Below are positions 50,472 through 59,211 of a stretch of DNA of 64,000 nucleotides, in pieces. How positions within the stretch are numbered: the first letter of the stretch is position 1; each line of letters opens with the position of its first letter. The notes under the pieces are model-generated. The model was not told the DNA's origin and searched no databases. It saw nothing but the letters and a program-made list of their open reading frames with translations. Origin of the DNA: 66-474 sp035695065 (lineage in GTDB: Bacteria; Pseudomonadota; Gammaproteobacteria; Xanthomonadales; Rhodanobacteraceae); the NCBI GenBank assembly GCA_035695065.1, contig DASSEW010000058.1:29362-93361 (forward strand), read 5' to 3'. Made by a program: the position numbers and the translations under genes.

Positions 50472-52208
50472 ATGGAGGGAGCCAAGTTCAAGCTGAAACG
50501 CCGGCCGGGAGCCATTTCGATCGCCCTCGCGGGAGTGTTGCTGCTGGCCGGTTGTGCCGCGGCGCCCTCTCGCAACGGGGCGGCCGCGCGGTCGAAACAG
50601 CCGCTGGCCAGGATGCAACTGCCGCAGCAGCCGGGACAGGACGCGGCCGCGCTGACGCTCGCCGCCGAGTTCGCATTGCAACACAATGATATCAAGACGG
50701 CGGCGGCCGATTACGCGAATGCGGCGGCGCTTTCCGGTGATCCGAAAGTCGCGCAGCGCGCGCTGGAATTGAACCTCGCCGAGCAGAACGAGCAGGCCGT
50801 GCCGGCGCTGATCGAACGCTGGCAGGCACTGGGCGCCAAGCCGCGCGAACTCGCCAGCGCGCGAGCGCAACTGGCGATGCTGCAGGGCGATCGCGAGGAA
50901 GCGGAAAAGCAGTTCGCGATCCTGCTGTCCTCCAACAATCCTGATGACTGGCGCGCCTTCGGCCATGCACTGATGCAGGCGCGCGATCCCGCGCTCGCGG
51001 GCGTGCTGCTGCAGACCCTCGCGCCGCCTTCCAAATTGCCCGCCGACGAAAAGCTGTGGGTGGCCTTCAGCCAGCTCGGCGAGAAGCTCGGCCGTCATGC
51101 CTACGCGCAGCAACTCGCGGATGCGGCGGTCCAGCGGTTCGGCGGCGAGGCCAGCCTGTTGTGGGCGGCGCAGCTGAAGATCACGGCGGGGAATCGCGCC
51201 GGCGCCAAGGCCCTGTTCGCACGCGCGCTGGAGCATCATCGCGATGACGTCGACCTGCGACTGGCTTATGCGGCGCTGCTGGCGCAGGACAAGGACATGG
51301 CCGGGGCCGAGCGCGTGCTGGCGCAGGGCAAGCAGGATGCGCAAACCTGGACGGCGCGGGTCGCCTATGCCGCGCACGCCAACGACACCAGGCTGCTCGG
51401 CCGGCTGTATGCGCAATTGAAAAATGCGCCTGATGACGTGCGCAGCCAGAGCACGTTCCTGCTCGGCCAGCTGGCCGAACTGCTGGGCAAGGACAAGGAA
51501 GCGCTGGACTGGTACAGCCAGGTGCCGGCCGACGACGAGCATGTCTTCGAGGCACAGGCGCGCAGCGCGGTGCTGCTGGACAAGGCCGGCCAGCGCGCAC
51601 AGGCGCTGCAGCTTGCGCAGCAATTGCAGCAGGATTACGCCGACGATCGCGATCACCTGCGCGCGGCGTACCAGCTCGAAGCCGAGTTGCACGCGAAGGA
51701 TGGCGATGAGCGCCAGGCCATCGCCGCTTACAGCCGCGGCCTGCATGCGTTGCCGCACGACGCAGAATTGTTGTACGGCCGCGCGTTGAGCGAAGCGGAC
51801 ATCAACGACACCGATGCGGCGGTCGCCGACCTGCGCCGCGTGCTCGAGTTGAAGCCGGACGACGTGGAAGCGATGAACGCGCTCGGTTACACGCTGGCCG
51901 ATTCCAATCAGCATCTCGATGAAGCCACGCAACTGCTGAAGAAAGCGCTGGCTGCGAAACCCGAAGAGCCGGCGATCATCGATTCGTGGGGCTGGCTGCA
52001 ATACCGGCTCGGTCATCTCGACGAAGCCGAGAAGACGTTGCGCCGCGCATGGGACAAGAGCAAGGATGCCGACATCGGCGTGCACCTGGGCGAGGTGCTC
52101 TGGAAGCGCGGTGACACGGCCGGTGCGAAAGCGGTGTTCGCGAAGGTGCGCAAGCTCGATCCGGACAACAAGGCACTGCGCGCGGCGATGCAGCGGTTGC
52201 AGCCGTGA
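50472..52208 (+). CDS. TPR-repeat lipoprotein
   Basis: 578 residues from ATG 50472 (TTG 50466 is possible). The N-terminus is basic, then hydrophobic, with a lipobox Leu-Leu-Ala-Gly-Cys near residue 28, so it is probably lipid-anchored. The rest is at least eight tetratricopeptide repeats, denser toward the C-terminus (Ala-Asn/Leu-Gly-Tyr spacing). It is the conserved gene between hemA and lolB in this bacterial group. A role in envelope protein assembly is plausible but unproven. Confidence 0.85.
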   Translation: MEGAKFKLKRRPGAISIALAGVLLLAGCAAAPSRNGAAARSKQPLARMQLPQQPGQDAAALTLAAEFALQHNDIKTAAADYANAAALSGDPKVAQRALELNLAEQNEQAVPALIERWQALGAKPRELASARAQLAMLQGDREEAEKQFAILLSSNNPDDWRAFGHALMQARDPALAGVLLQTLAPPSKLPADEKLWVAFSQLGEKLGRHAYAQQLADAAVQRFGGEASLLWAAQLKITAGNRAGAKALFARALEHHRDDVDLRLAYAALLAQDKDMAGAERVLAQGKQDAQTWTARVAYAAHANDTRLLGRLYAQLKNAPDDVRSQSTFLLGQLAELLGKDKEALDWYSQVPADDEHVFEAQARSAVLLDKAGQRAQALQLAQQLQQDYADDRDHLRAAYQLEAELHAKDGDERQAIAAYSRGLHALPHDAELLYGRALSEADINDTDAAVADLRRVLELKPDDVEAMNALGYTLADSNQHLDEATQLLKKALAAKPEEPAIIDSWGWLQYRLGHLDEAEKTLRRAWDKSKDADIGVHLGEVLWKRGDTAGAKAVFAKVRKLDPDNKALRAAMQRLQP

Positions 52209-52816
52209 TTCGCCTTGCAAATACCTGGCGGGTTGCCGCCGTCGCCGCCGTGCTGCTTGCGCTCGCCGCGTGCGCACCGGTGCGCACGCGCGGCACGGCC
52301 GCGCAGATTTCCGCACAGGCCGCGCGCGAGCAGCGGTTGGGCGCGCAGACTCGATGGGGTTTGCAGGCGCACTTCGCCGTGTCCGACGGGCGCGACGGCG
52401 GCAGCGGCACGCTGACGTGGCAACAGCAGGGCGATCAATATTCTCTGGACCTGCGCGCGCCGATCACCGGCAAGACCGCGCAACTGCAGGGCGGTCCGAA
52501 AGGCGCGGTGCTGACCGGCTTGCGCGACGGCCCGGTCCGTGGCGATGACGCGCAAACCTTGCTTGCGGAGCAATTCGGCTGGCACATGCCGGTGGCGGAA
52601 TTGACGTACTGGGTGCGCGGTTTGCGCGCGCCGGATTCGCCCTCTGAATTGAGTTATGGCGAGAACGGCTTGCCTGCGTTGCTGCTGCAGGATGGCTGGA
52701 AAATCGAATACCGCGACTGGTATGCCGATCGCAATCCGCCGCTGCCGCGCAAGGTGTATGCGAGCAAACCGCCTTATTCGGTGCGGGTGTTGATCGAGCA
52801 GTGGCAGATGCCATGA
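52205..52816 (+). CDS. lolB: Outer-membrane lipoprotein receptor LolB
   Basis: 203 residues from GTG 52205, overlapping the upstream stop. Lipobox Leu-Ala-Ala-Cys near residue 22. The mature part has the Lol beta-barrel half with Arg-Trp-Gly-Leu-Gln-Ala at its start and a C-terminal Pro-Arg-Lys-Val-Tyr. It inserts lipoproteins into the outer membrane after transfer from LolA. The position between hemA and ispE is the classical one. Confidence 0.92.
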   Translation: MIRLANTWRVAAVAAVLLALAACAPVRTRGTAAQISAQAAREQRLGAQTRWGLQAHFAVSDGRDGGSGTLTWQQQGDQYSLDLRAPITGKTAQLQGGPKGAVLTGLRDGPVRGDDAQTLLAEQFGWHMPVAELTYWVRGLRAPDSPSELSYGENGLPALLLQDGWKIEYRDWYADRNPPLPRKVYASKPPYSVRVLIEQWQMP

Positions 52817-53691
52817 GTGCGGGTGAGTGGAGCACCTGGCCGGCGCCGGCCAAGTTGAACCTGTTTCTGCGCATCGTCGGCCGGCGTGCGGACGGATATC
52901 ACCTGTTGCAAACGGTGTTCCGCCTGCTCGACTGGGGCGACGAGATCCGCCTGCGCCTGCGTGATGACGGAGCGGTCGTCCGCATCGAAGGCTCCGATTC
53001 GATTCGCGCCGAAGACGATCTGGTGGTGCGCGCCGCGCGTGCGCTGCAGGCTGCAACCGGAACGCGGCTCGGCGCCGACATCGCGGTACTCAAGCGCATC
53101 CCGGTGGGCGCGGGCCTGGGCGGCGGCAGTTCGGATGCCGCCACGGTGCTGGTCGCGTTGAACGCTTTGTGGGAAGCCGGCCTGTCGCGCGCGCAATTGG
53201 CGGACATCGGCCTGGAGCTCGGCGCCGACGTGCCGGTGTTCGTTCATGGCCGCAGCGCCTGGGCGGAAGGAATCGGCGAGAAACTGGCTCCGCTGGAACT
53301 GCCACCGCGCTGGTATGTAATCCTCGATCCGCGCGTGCACGTCTCCACCGCCGAACTGTTCCAAGCGCCTGAATTGACACGCAATGCGGCGCCCGCGACA
53401 ATGGCGGGCTTCACTTCCGGGGTGATACGCGACAACGGCTTCGAGCCGGTGGCGCGGGCGCGTCACCGCGAGGTTGCTTCGGCGCTGGACTGGCTGGGGC
53501 AATTCGGGGCGGCTCGATTGTCCGGCAGCGGAGGCGCGGTGTTCCTGGAGTGCGAGGACGAAGCGAGTGCGCGCGGAGTCGCGGCGCGGTGTCCAAAGGA
53601 ATTCACCGCGATCGTTGCGCGTGGAACGAATATGTCGCCGCTGGAAGTGGCGTTGGCCCGGCAAAATGCGGCTGCCGGACAAGCTGGTTAA
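52813..53691 (+). CDS. ispE: 4-diphosphocytidyl-2-C-methyl-D-erythritol kinase
   Basis: 292 residues from ATG 52813 (four-base overlap with lolB). GHMP kinase: Ala-Pro-Ala-Lys-Leu-Asn-Leu-Phe-Leu near 15, the glycine-rich loop Pro-Val-Gly-Ala-Gly-Leu-Gly-Gly-Gly-Ser-Ser-Asp-Ala-Ala, and C-terminal Leu-Ser-Gly-Ser-Gly-Gly-Ala-Val-Phe. Fourth enzyme of the non-mevalonate isoprenoid pathway. Confidence 0.95.
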   Translation: MSAGEWSTWPAPAKLNLFLRIVGRRADGYHLLQTVFRLLDWGDEIRLRLRDDGAVVRIEGSDSIRAEDDLVVRAARALQAATGTRLGADIAVLKRIPVGAGLGGGSSDAATVLVALNALWEAGLSRAQLADIGLELGADVPVFVHGRSAWAEGIGEKLAPLELPPRWYVILDPRVHVSTAELFQAPELTRNAAPATMAGFTSGVIRDNGFEPVARARHREVASALDWLGQFGAARLSGSGGAVFLECEDEASARGVAARCPKEFTAIVARGTNMSPLEVALARQNAAAGQAG

Positions 53692-53814
53692 TGCGAAACT
53701 CGGTACATGGACGTACCGACGCGCAGGCGCGAAGCGCCGAAGCGCGCAAACGTGGCGCAGCTTTGCTGCGACCGTTTGCATACAGGGCGCGACAGGAGTC
53801 CGCCCTGGTCGTAT

Positions 53815-53886
53815 TGGGGCGTCGCCAAGTGGTAAGGCACCGGGTTTTGATCCCGGCATTCGCAGGTTCGAATCCTGCCGCCCCAG
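53815..53886 (+). tRNA. tRNA-Gln (anticodon TTG)
   Basis: Acceptor stem TGGGGCG / CGCCCCA with discriminator G, D-arm GCCAAGTGGTAAGGC, anticodon loop TTTTGAT (anticodon TTG) and T-arm GGTTCGAATCC. CCA is not encoded (TTAT follows). It sits between ispE and prs, as in many gammaproteobacteria. Confidence 0.95.
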
Positions 53887-53893
53887 TTATTTT

Positions 53894-53984
53894 GCGATCG
53901 TCCGTGATCGCTGCTGTTGGTGGAAAGCGGCAAGATCAGATGCTTTCACTTTGAATGAGATTACAAGTGGCCATCCATGGCCAC
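53894..53984. repeat. Paired palindromes, family B, upstream of prs
   Basis: GCGATCGTCCGTGATCGC (53894-53911) and GTGGCCATCCATGGCCAC (53967-53984), here 55 bases apart. The prs ATG follows 44 bases after the second hairpin. Confidence 0.75.
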
Positions 53985-54028
53985 ACTCCTGAATACAGCA
54001 CTCCCTGAAACAGATTCGACTCTCGATC

Positions 54029-54988
54029 ATGAACACAGCTTCCGGCCTGATGCTGTTCAGCGGCAACGCTTCCCGCAAGCTGGCGGGCGACGTGGCGCAT
54101 TGCCTCGGCGAACCGATGGGCAAGGCGCTGGTCGGCAAGTTCTCCGACGGCGAAGTGCAGGTCGAGATCGAGGAGAACGTGCGCAAGCAGGACGTGTTCG
54201 TGATGCAGTCCACCTGCGCGCCCTCGGCGGAAAACCTGATGGAACTGCTGGTGCTGGTGGACGCGCTGAAGCGCGCCTCGGCGGCCAGCGTGACGGCGGT
54301 GATTCCGTACTTCGGTTACGCGCGGCAGGATCGCCGTTTGCGCGCGGCGCGCGTGCCGATCACCGCCAAGGTGGCCGCGAAGATGATCGGCGCGGTGGGC
54401 ACGGACCGGGTGTTGACGGTGGACATCCACGCCGACCAGATCCAGGGCTTCTTCGACATCCCGCACGACAACGTGTACGCCTCGCCGGTGCTGCTGGCCG
54501 ACATCTGGCGCAATTACGCGAGCGACGACCTGATTGTGGTATCGCCCGACGTCGGTGGCGTGGTGCGCGCACGCGCAGTGGCGAAGCGGCTGGACGATGC
54601 GGACCTGGCGATCATCGACAAGCGTCGTCCGCGCGCCAACGAAGCCACGGTGATGAACATCATCGGTGACGTCGACGGCAAGATCTGCGTGCTGGTGGAC
54701 GACATCGTGGACACCGCCGGGACCTTGTGCGCGGCCGCGGCCGCGCTGAAGGATCGCGGCGCGAAGAAGGTGGTCGCCTACTGCACCCACCCGGTGCTGT
54801 CGGGGCCGGCGGTTTCGAACATCACCAAGTCGCACATGGACGAGCTGGTAGTCACCGACACCATCCCGCTCAGCGATGCCGCGGAAGCCTGCGGGAAGAT
54901 CCGCCAGCTTTCGGTCGCGCAGTTGCTGGCCGAAACCGTACGCCGCATGGCGGGCGGGGAGTCGGTGAGCAGTTTGTACGTGGATTAG
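54029..54988 (+). CDS. prs: Ribose-phosphate pyrophosphokinase
   Basis: 319 residues. Signatures: Phe-Ser-Asp-Gly-Glu near 35, Tyr-Phe-Gly-Tyr-Ala-Arg-Gln-Asp-Arg, His-Ala-Asp-Gln-Ile-Gln-Gly-Phe-Phe, and the PRPP-binding Val-Leu-Val-Asp-Asp-Ile-Val-Asp-Thr-Ala-Gly-Thr. It makes PRPP for nucleotides, His, Trp and NAD. Confidence 0.97.
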   Translation: MNTASGLMLFSGNASRKLAGDVAHCLGEPMGKALVGKFSDGEVQVEIEENVRKQDVFVMQSTCAPSAENLMELLVLVDALKRASAASVTAVIPYFGYARQDRRLRAARVPITAKVAAKMIGAVGTDRVLTVDIHADQIQGFFDIPHDNVYASPVLLADIWRNYASDDLIVVSPDVGGVVRARAVAKRLDDADLAIIDKRRPRANEATVMNIIGDVDGKICVLVDDIVDTAGTLCAAAAALKDRGAKKVVAYCTHPVLSGPAVSNITKSHMDELVVTDTIPLSDAAEACGKIRQLSVAQLLAETVRRMAGGESVSSLYVD

Positions 54989-55047
54989 GTGAGCGGTCAG
55001 CGGTCAGCGGTGAGCGCATCCGCTCACGGCTCTTCCTCACCGCTCAC
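54989..55047. repeat. Palindromic spacer after prs
   Basis: GTGAGCGGTCAGCGG..., ending CTCACCGCTCAC, forms an extended imperfect hairpin with internal GGTCAGC direct repeats. There is no T-run; it may act as a Rho-independent-like pause or 3' stabiliser. Confidence 0.6.
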
Positions 55048-55121
55048 AGTTCAACTTCCCTGGTCGCGGGGAAGTTTCTTCGTCACCGCGAGGTGACATC
55101 ATGCAACCGAGGTAACAAGCA

Positions 55122-55802
55122 ATGGCAACCATCCATGAAATCGCGGCCCAAGGCCGCACGTTGCAGGGGAAAGGTGCGAGCCGCCGCCTGCGTCGTGCCG
55201 GCAGCGTGCCCGCCATCATCTACGGGGCGGGACAGCCGCCGCAGAACATCCAGTTCGAGCACAACACGCTCGCCCTGGCCGCGCGCAACGAGTGGTTCAC
55301 CTCCTCGATCCTCGATCTGATGATTGACGGCAATCGCCAGAAGGTGCTGCTGCGCGACGTGCAGAAGCATCCGTTCAAGCCGCAACTGCTGCACCTGGAT
55401 TTCCTGCGCATCAACGAGAACGAGGCGATCCGCGTGCGCGTGCCGCTGCACTTCGTCAACCAGGAGAAGTCGCCGGCCGGCAAGGCTTCGGGCGTGGTGG
55501 TTTCGCACGCGATGACCGACATGGAAGTGTCGTGCCTGCCGAAGGATCTTCCGGAGTTCCTGGAAGTGGACCTGATCGACCTGAAGCTCGGCGACATCGT
55601 GCACATGTCCGACATCAAGCTGCCCGCGGGCGTGGAAATCCCCGAGCTGAAGCTCGGCAAGGAGCACGATCACCCGGTCGTGACCGCGCAGGAAATCCGC
55701 GAGGAAGTGGAACCCGTCGAGGGTGCCGCGGAAGGCGCGGCGCCGGCGGAAGCGGCTGCGGCTCCGGCGGCTGCGCCGGCTGCACCAGCGGAAAAGAAGT
55801 AA
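55122..55802 (+). CDS. rplY: 50S ribosomal protein L25, long (CTC/TL5) form
   Basis: 226 residues: an N-terminal L25 domain that binds 5S rRNA (about 1-95; Gly-Lys-Gly-Ala-Ser-Arg-Arg-Leu-Arg) plus a beta-rich C-terminal CTC domain (about 96-195), and an Ala/Glu/Pro-rich tail of about 25 residues. It lies between prs and pth, the usual order. Confidence 0.95.
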   Translation: MATIHEIAAQGRTLQGKGASRRLRRAGSVPAIIYGAGQPPQNIQFEHNTLALAARNEWFTSSILDLMIDGNRQKVLLRDVQKHPFKPQLLHLDFLRINENEAIRVRVPLHFVNQEKSPAGKASGVVVSHAMTDMEVSCLPKDLPEFLEVDLIDLKLGDIVHMSDIKLPAGVEIPELKLGKEHDHPVVTAQEIREEVEPVEGAAEGAAPAEAAAAPAAAPAAPAEKK

Positions 55803-55807
55803 TCGTC

Positions 55808-55884
55808 GGGAGGCGGAAGGTGGGAGGAGGAAGGCGAAGCGGCCTTTTCGCTCTTTCCACCTCCCGCTTCACTCCTCCCGCCTC
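55808..55884. repeat. Palindromic spacer between rplY and pth
   Basis: Outer arms GGGAGGCGG.../...CCGCCTC and a nested AAGGC-GAAGCG-GCCTTTT hairpin that could act as a weak terminator. It ends 3 bases before the pth ATG. Confidence 0.6.
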
Positions 55885-55886
55885 TC

Positions 55887-56468
55887 ATGTCTTCGATTCG
55901 CCTCATCGTCGGGCTGGGTAACCCCGGAACCGAACACCTGCGCACCCGGCACAACGCCGGGTTCTGGTTCGCGGACGCGCTCGCGGCGGGCGAGGGCGCG
56001 CGCTTCGGCATCGAGAGCAAGCTGCACGGCGAAAGCACGCGCGTACGCATCGGCGGTGAGCAGGTGTGGTTGCTGAAACCGACCACGTACATGAACAAGA
56101 GCGGCATCTCGGTGGCTTCCGCGCTGCGCTACTGGAAGATCGAGCCCGAGGAGACGCTGGTCGTGCACGACGATCTGGACTTGCCCGTCGGTGCCATCCG
56201 ATTGAAATTCGATGGCGGCCATGGCGGCCAGAACGGCTTGCGCGATGTGTTCGAACACCTGGGCCACGGCCATTTCCATCGCCTGCGCATCGGCATCGGC
56301 CATCCCGGTCACAAGGATCGCGTCACGCCCTGGGTGCTCGGCAAACCGTCGCAGGCCGACGAGGATGCGATGCTCGGTGCGATCGCGCGCGGGTTGGACG
56401 AACTGCCGCGCATCATTGCCGGCGATTTCAACGAGGCGATGAAGCGGTTGCACACGCAAGGTGAGTAA
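55887..56468 (+). CDS. pth: Peptidyl-tRNA hydrolase
   Basis: 193 residues. Gly-Leu-Gly-Asn-Pro-Gly at the start, Thr-Arg-His-Asn-Ala-Gly-Phe with the catalytic His (near 22), Pro-Thr-Thr-Tyr-Met-Asn, and His-Asp-Asp-Leu-Asp-Leu with the catalytic Asp. It frees tRNA from abandoned peptidyl-tRNA. Confidence 0.96.
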   Translation: MSSIRLIVGLGNPGTEHLRTRHNAGFWFADALAAGEGARFGIESKLHGESTRVRIGGEQVWLLKPTTYMNKSGISVASALRYWKIEPEETLVVHDDLDLPVGAIRLKFDGGHGGQNGLRDVFEHLGHGHFHRLRIGIGHPGHKDRVTPWVLGKPSQADEDAMLGAIARGLDELPRIIAGDFNEAMKRLHTQGE

Positions 56469-56612
56469 GTCGCTCGCTGCGCTCGCTCGTAAGGTGTCAG
56501 TAAAACGCGGCGTTGGTGCTTGCTCCTTACGAACGCGCGAAGCGTGCGACCTGACGAGGCGGCGTAGCCGCCGACCTCACTTTTTACAGCGAGCGACCTC
56601 ACTCCTTACTCC
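56461..56612. repeat. Inverted-repeat element between pth and ychF
   Basis: GTGAGTAAGTCGCTCGCTG at the left and CAGCGAGCGACCTCACTCCTTACT at the right are imperfect reverse complements, with inner palindromes (GGCGGCGTAGCCGCC). The left arm includes the last codons and the TAA of pth. Confidence 0.65.
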
Positions 56613-56633
56613 ATCACCACTTACGGATTCAGA

Positions 56634-57725
56634 ATGGCAATCCAATGCGGCATCGTCGGCCTGCCCAATGTCGGCAAGTCCACGCTCTTCAATGCGCTGA
56701 CCAAGGCTGGAATAGCCGCGGCGAATTTCCCGTTCTGCACGATTGATCCCAACGTCGGCGTGGTGCCGGTGCCCGACCCGCGGTTGCAGGCGCTCGCCGA
56801 CATCGTGCATCCGCAGAAGATCATCCCGACCGCGGTGGAGTTCGTGGATATCGCGGGCCTGGTTGCCGGTGCATCGAAGGGTGAAGGCCTGGGCAACAAG
56901 TTCCTGGCGCACATCCGCGAGGTGGACGCGATCGCGCACGTGGTGCGCTGTTTCGAGCACGGCGACATCGTGCACGTCGCCGGCAAGGTGGATCCGATCG
57001 CCGACATCGAAACGATCGATACCGAGCTTGCGCTCGCCGACCTGGAATCGGTGGAGAAGGCGCTCAACCGTGCCGAACGTGCGGCCAAGGCCAACGACAA
57101 GGAAGCGCTGGCGAAAAAGCCTGTGCTGCAGAAACTCGCGGCCGGCCTCAACGAGGGCAGGTCGGCGCGCTCGCTTGGCCTGTCGGAGGAGGAAAGGGCG
57201 CTGGTGCGCGACCTGTTCCTGCTCACCATGAAACCGCTGATGTACATCGCCAACGTGCGCGAGGACGGTTTCGAGAACAATCCGCATCTCGACGCGGTGC
57301 GCCGGCGCGCGGAATCGGAAGGCGCGGAAGTGGTGCCGGTGTGCGCGGCGATCGAGGAAGAACTCGCGCAACTGGACGATGCCGACCGCGACGTGTTCCT
57401 GCACGACATGGGCCTTGAAGAACCGGGCCTCAACCGCGTGATCCGCGCGGCGTACAAGCTGCTCGGATTGCAAACCTATTTCACTGCCGGCGAAAAGGAA
57501 GTGCGGGCATGGACGGTGAAGAAGGGCGCCACCGCGCCGCAGGCCGCGGGCGTGATCCACACCGATTTCGAACGCGGGTTCATCCGCGCGGAAACCGTCG
57601 GCTACGACGATTACATCAAGTACCGCGGCGAAGCCGGAGCCAAGGAACAGGGCAAGCTGCGGCTGGAAGGCAAGGACTACATCGTCAGGGAAGGCGACGT
57701 GCTGCACTTCCGTTTCAACGTGTAA
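56634..57725 (+). CDS. ychF: Redox-regulated ATPase/GTPase YchF
   Basis: 363 residues. G1 motif Gly-Leu-Pro-Asn-Val-Gly-Lys-Ser-Thr at the start, Asp-Ile-Ala-Gly-Leu-Val-Ala-Gly-Ala-Ser-Lys-Gly-Glu-Gly-Leu-Gly-Asn for G3, a coiled-coil insert (about 130-200) and a C-terminal TGS domain with Val-Arg-Ala-Trp-Thr. Obg-type translation-associated NTPase of the OLA1 group, which prefers ATP. Confidence 0.96.
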   Translation: MAIQCGIVGLPNVGKSTLFNALTKAGIAAANFPFCTIDPNVGVVPVPDPRLQALADIVHPQKIIPTAVEFVDIAGLVAGASKGEGLGNKFLAHIREVDAIAHVVRCFEHGDIVHVAGKVDPIADIETIDTELALADLESVEKALNRAERAAKANDKEALAKKPVLQKLAAGLNEGRSARSLGLSEEERALVRDLFLLTMKPLMYIANVREDGFENNPHLDAVRRRAESEGAEVVPVCAAIEEELAQLDDADRDVFLHDMGLEEPGLNRVIRAAYKLLGLQTYFTAGEKEVRAWTVKKGATAPQAAGVIHTDFERGFIRAETVGYDDYIKYRGEAGAKEQGKLRLEGKDYIVREGDVLHFRFNV

Positions 57726-57793
57726 GGCCCGCCAAGCGCGGATTCAGGCTCGCTCGCCTACGCTCATCTGAAGAGATCGAGCAGGAGAGCTTC

Positions 57794-58240
57794 ATGCGAA
57801 CCCGTGTCTTGATTGTCGTGCTGGCGGTCGCGCTGAGCGCCTGTGCGATGGCTGCCCAGCAAGACCCGGCTGCGCCTTCGCCGGATGCGTTGCAACTGGC
57901 AGGCACGCAATGGAAGTTCGTCAAGCTCAATGGGCATGGCGTGCCTCACGGCGTCAACGCGACCTTGAACTTCGAACGCAACGGCCACGTGTCGGGCCGT
58001 GCCGGCTGCAACGGTTACGGCGGCCCATGGGAAGCAAGCAACGGCGCGCTGCACTTCGGCGGGATGATCTCGACCAAGATGGCGTGCCTCGCACCTCCGG
58101 GCGCGATGCAAACCGAACGCGACGTGTTCGAGTCGCTGCGCGCGACCGAGCATGCGCGGATGCAGCACCGCCAGTTGATCCTGCTCGACGCGAGCGGCGC
58201 AGCGCTCGCGACCTTGGACCCGCGGGACGGCTCTCAGTAG
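57794..58240 (+). CDS. META-domain (HslJ-like) lipoprotein
   Basis: 148 residues from ATG 57794, with AGGAGAG upstream. Lipobox Ala-Leu-Ser-Ala-Cys near 17. The META domain (PF03724) follows: Leu-Ala-Gly-Thr-Gln-Trp-Lys, Gly-Arg-Ala-Gly-Cys-Asn-Gly-Tyr-Gly, and Met-Ile-Ser-Thr-Lys-Met-Ala-Cys. HslJ homologues are linked to heat and novobiocin resistance; molecular function unknown. It converges on the pilus tip gene with a 7-base overlap. Confidence 0.85.
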   Translation: MRTRVLIVVLAVALSACAMAAQQDPAAPSPDALQLAGTQWKFVKLNGHGVPHGVNATLNFERNGHVSGRAGCNGYGGPWEASNGALHFGGMISTKMACLAPPGAMQTERDVFESLRATEHARMQHRQLILLDASGAALATLDPRDGSQ

Positions 58241-59211
58241 GTCACGCTGACGACGACGGTGTCCTGATAGGTGCCGGCGGGTGGAGTCGGTTGTGCAGGC
58301 ACTTGTCCGTAAACCGTGAGGTTCTGGATGCTGCCATTGCCGGTTCCCGCAACCGTATCCGTGCCGACGGTGTTTCCCCAGACGAGTGTTCGACCGGAAT
58401 CGCGGTAAAGCTGGTACGCCACGGAATTGGCGCCCAGCACCATCTTGCGCGTGTTGATGTTGTTGCCGCTGTTCAGGCCGCCATCGAGGCCCACGTTGTA
58501 GGTGATGCCCGAAGCGCATTGCACGCTGACGGTGGATGTGCCGGGAATTGCCGCGGTGAGCACACCGGCCGGCGCGCCGAAGTCGAGCGTGACCGCACTC
58601 ACCGTACATTGGGCGGTCACCTGCGCCGTTGCCTTGAACCCGTTGAAGAACCCCCAGCCGGAGCCGAAACCGGTGTTCAGGCACGAAGGTGGCGCGCCAC
58701 CGCCCGTGTGCGTGGTGTACGTGAAGAATCCCAAGATAAAGTAATCGGCGTAGTTACCCGGCACGGCGCTGGTCTGACCGCTTTTCACGCGTCCGTAGAT
58801 TGTCATGCTGCCGGTGCTCGTTTGCCCCGATGTGATTTTCGGGATTGAGGCTTGCGCTTCCGTGCCGAAGCCGCCTGCATTACCCCAAGGTTGTGTGCGC
58901 GCCGAATCGGTGTACAGCTGATACTGCAAGGTGTCTCCGGCGCCGTCATTCATCAGCCGCGGATCGGTGTCTTCCCCGACGAGGTTGAAGCACAAAGCAA
59001 CAGTCTGCGGGTTGCCGGTGGTGTTCGTGCACGAATAGTTCAGTGTGCCGGTCGTGTCGGTCTGGCTGGATTGCGGATTGACGCTGCCGAAATTCACATC
59101 GCTCATTGACGCTGAGCACGAGACAGATTGCGCTTCCGCCGGCTTATGCCAGAACAATCCCAGGCCGAGCAGCAGCAACGCCGCGCAAAGACGAATCAGT
59201 GTGTGGTTCAT
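58234..59211 (-). CDS. Csu-type pilus tip protein (two spore-coat-U domains)
   Basis: 325 residues with a signal peptide (about 27 residues, Ala-Glu-Ala). Two SCPU domains (PF05229), each ending in a Tyr-Gly-x-Val motif and Thr-Val-x-Val-Thr-Tyr-like strands; the first begins Cys-Ser-Ala-Ser-Met-Ser-Asp-Val-Asn-Phe-Gly. Double-domain SCPU proteins are the tip adhesins (CsuE) of archaic chaperone-usher pili. It is the last gene of the operon, overlapping the usher by four bases. Confidence 0.85.
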   Translation of the reverse strand: MNHTLIRLCAALLLLGLGLFWHKPAEAQSVSCSASMSDVNFGSVNPQSSQTDTTGTLNYSCTNTTGNPQTVALCFNLVGEDTDPRLMNDGAGDTLQYQLYTDSARTQPWGNAGGFGTEAQASIPKITSGQTSTGSMTIYGRVKSGQTSAVPGNYADYFILGFFTYTTHTGGGAPPSCLNTGFGSGWGFFNGFKATAQVTAQCTVSAVTLDFGAPAGVLTAAIPGTSTVSVQCASGITYNVGLDGGLNSGNNINTRKMVLGANSVAYQLYRDSGRTLVWGNTVGTDTVAGTGNGSIQNLTVYGQVPAQPTPPAGTYQDTVVVSVTY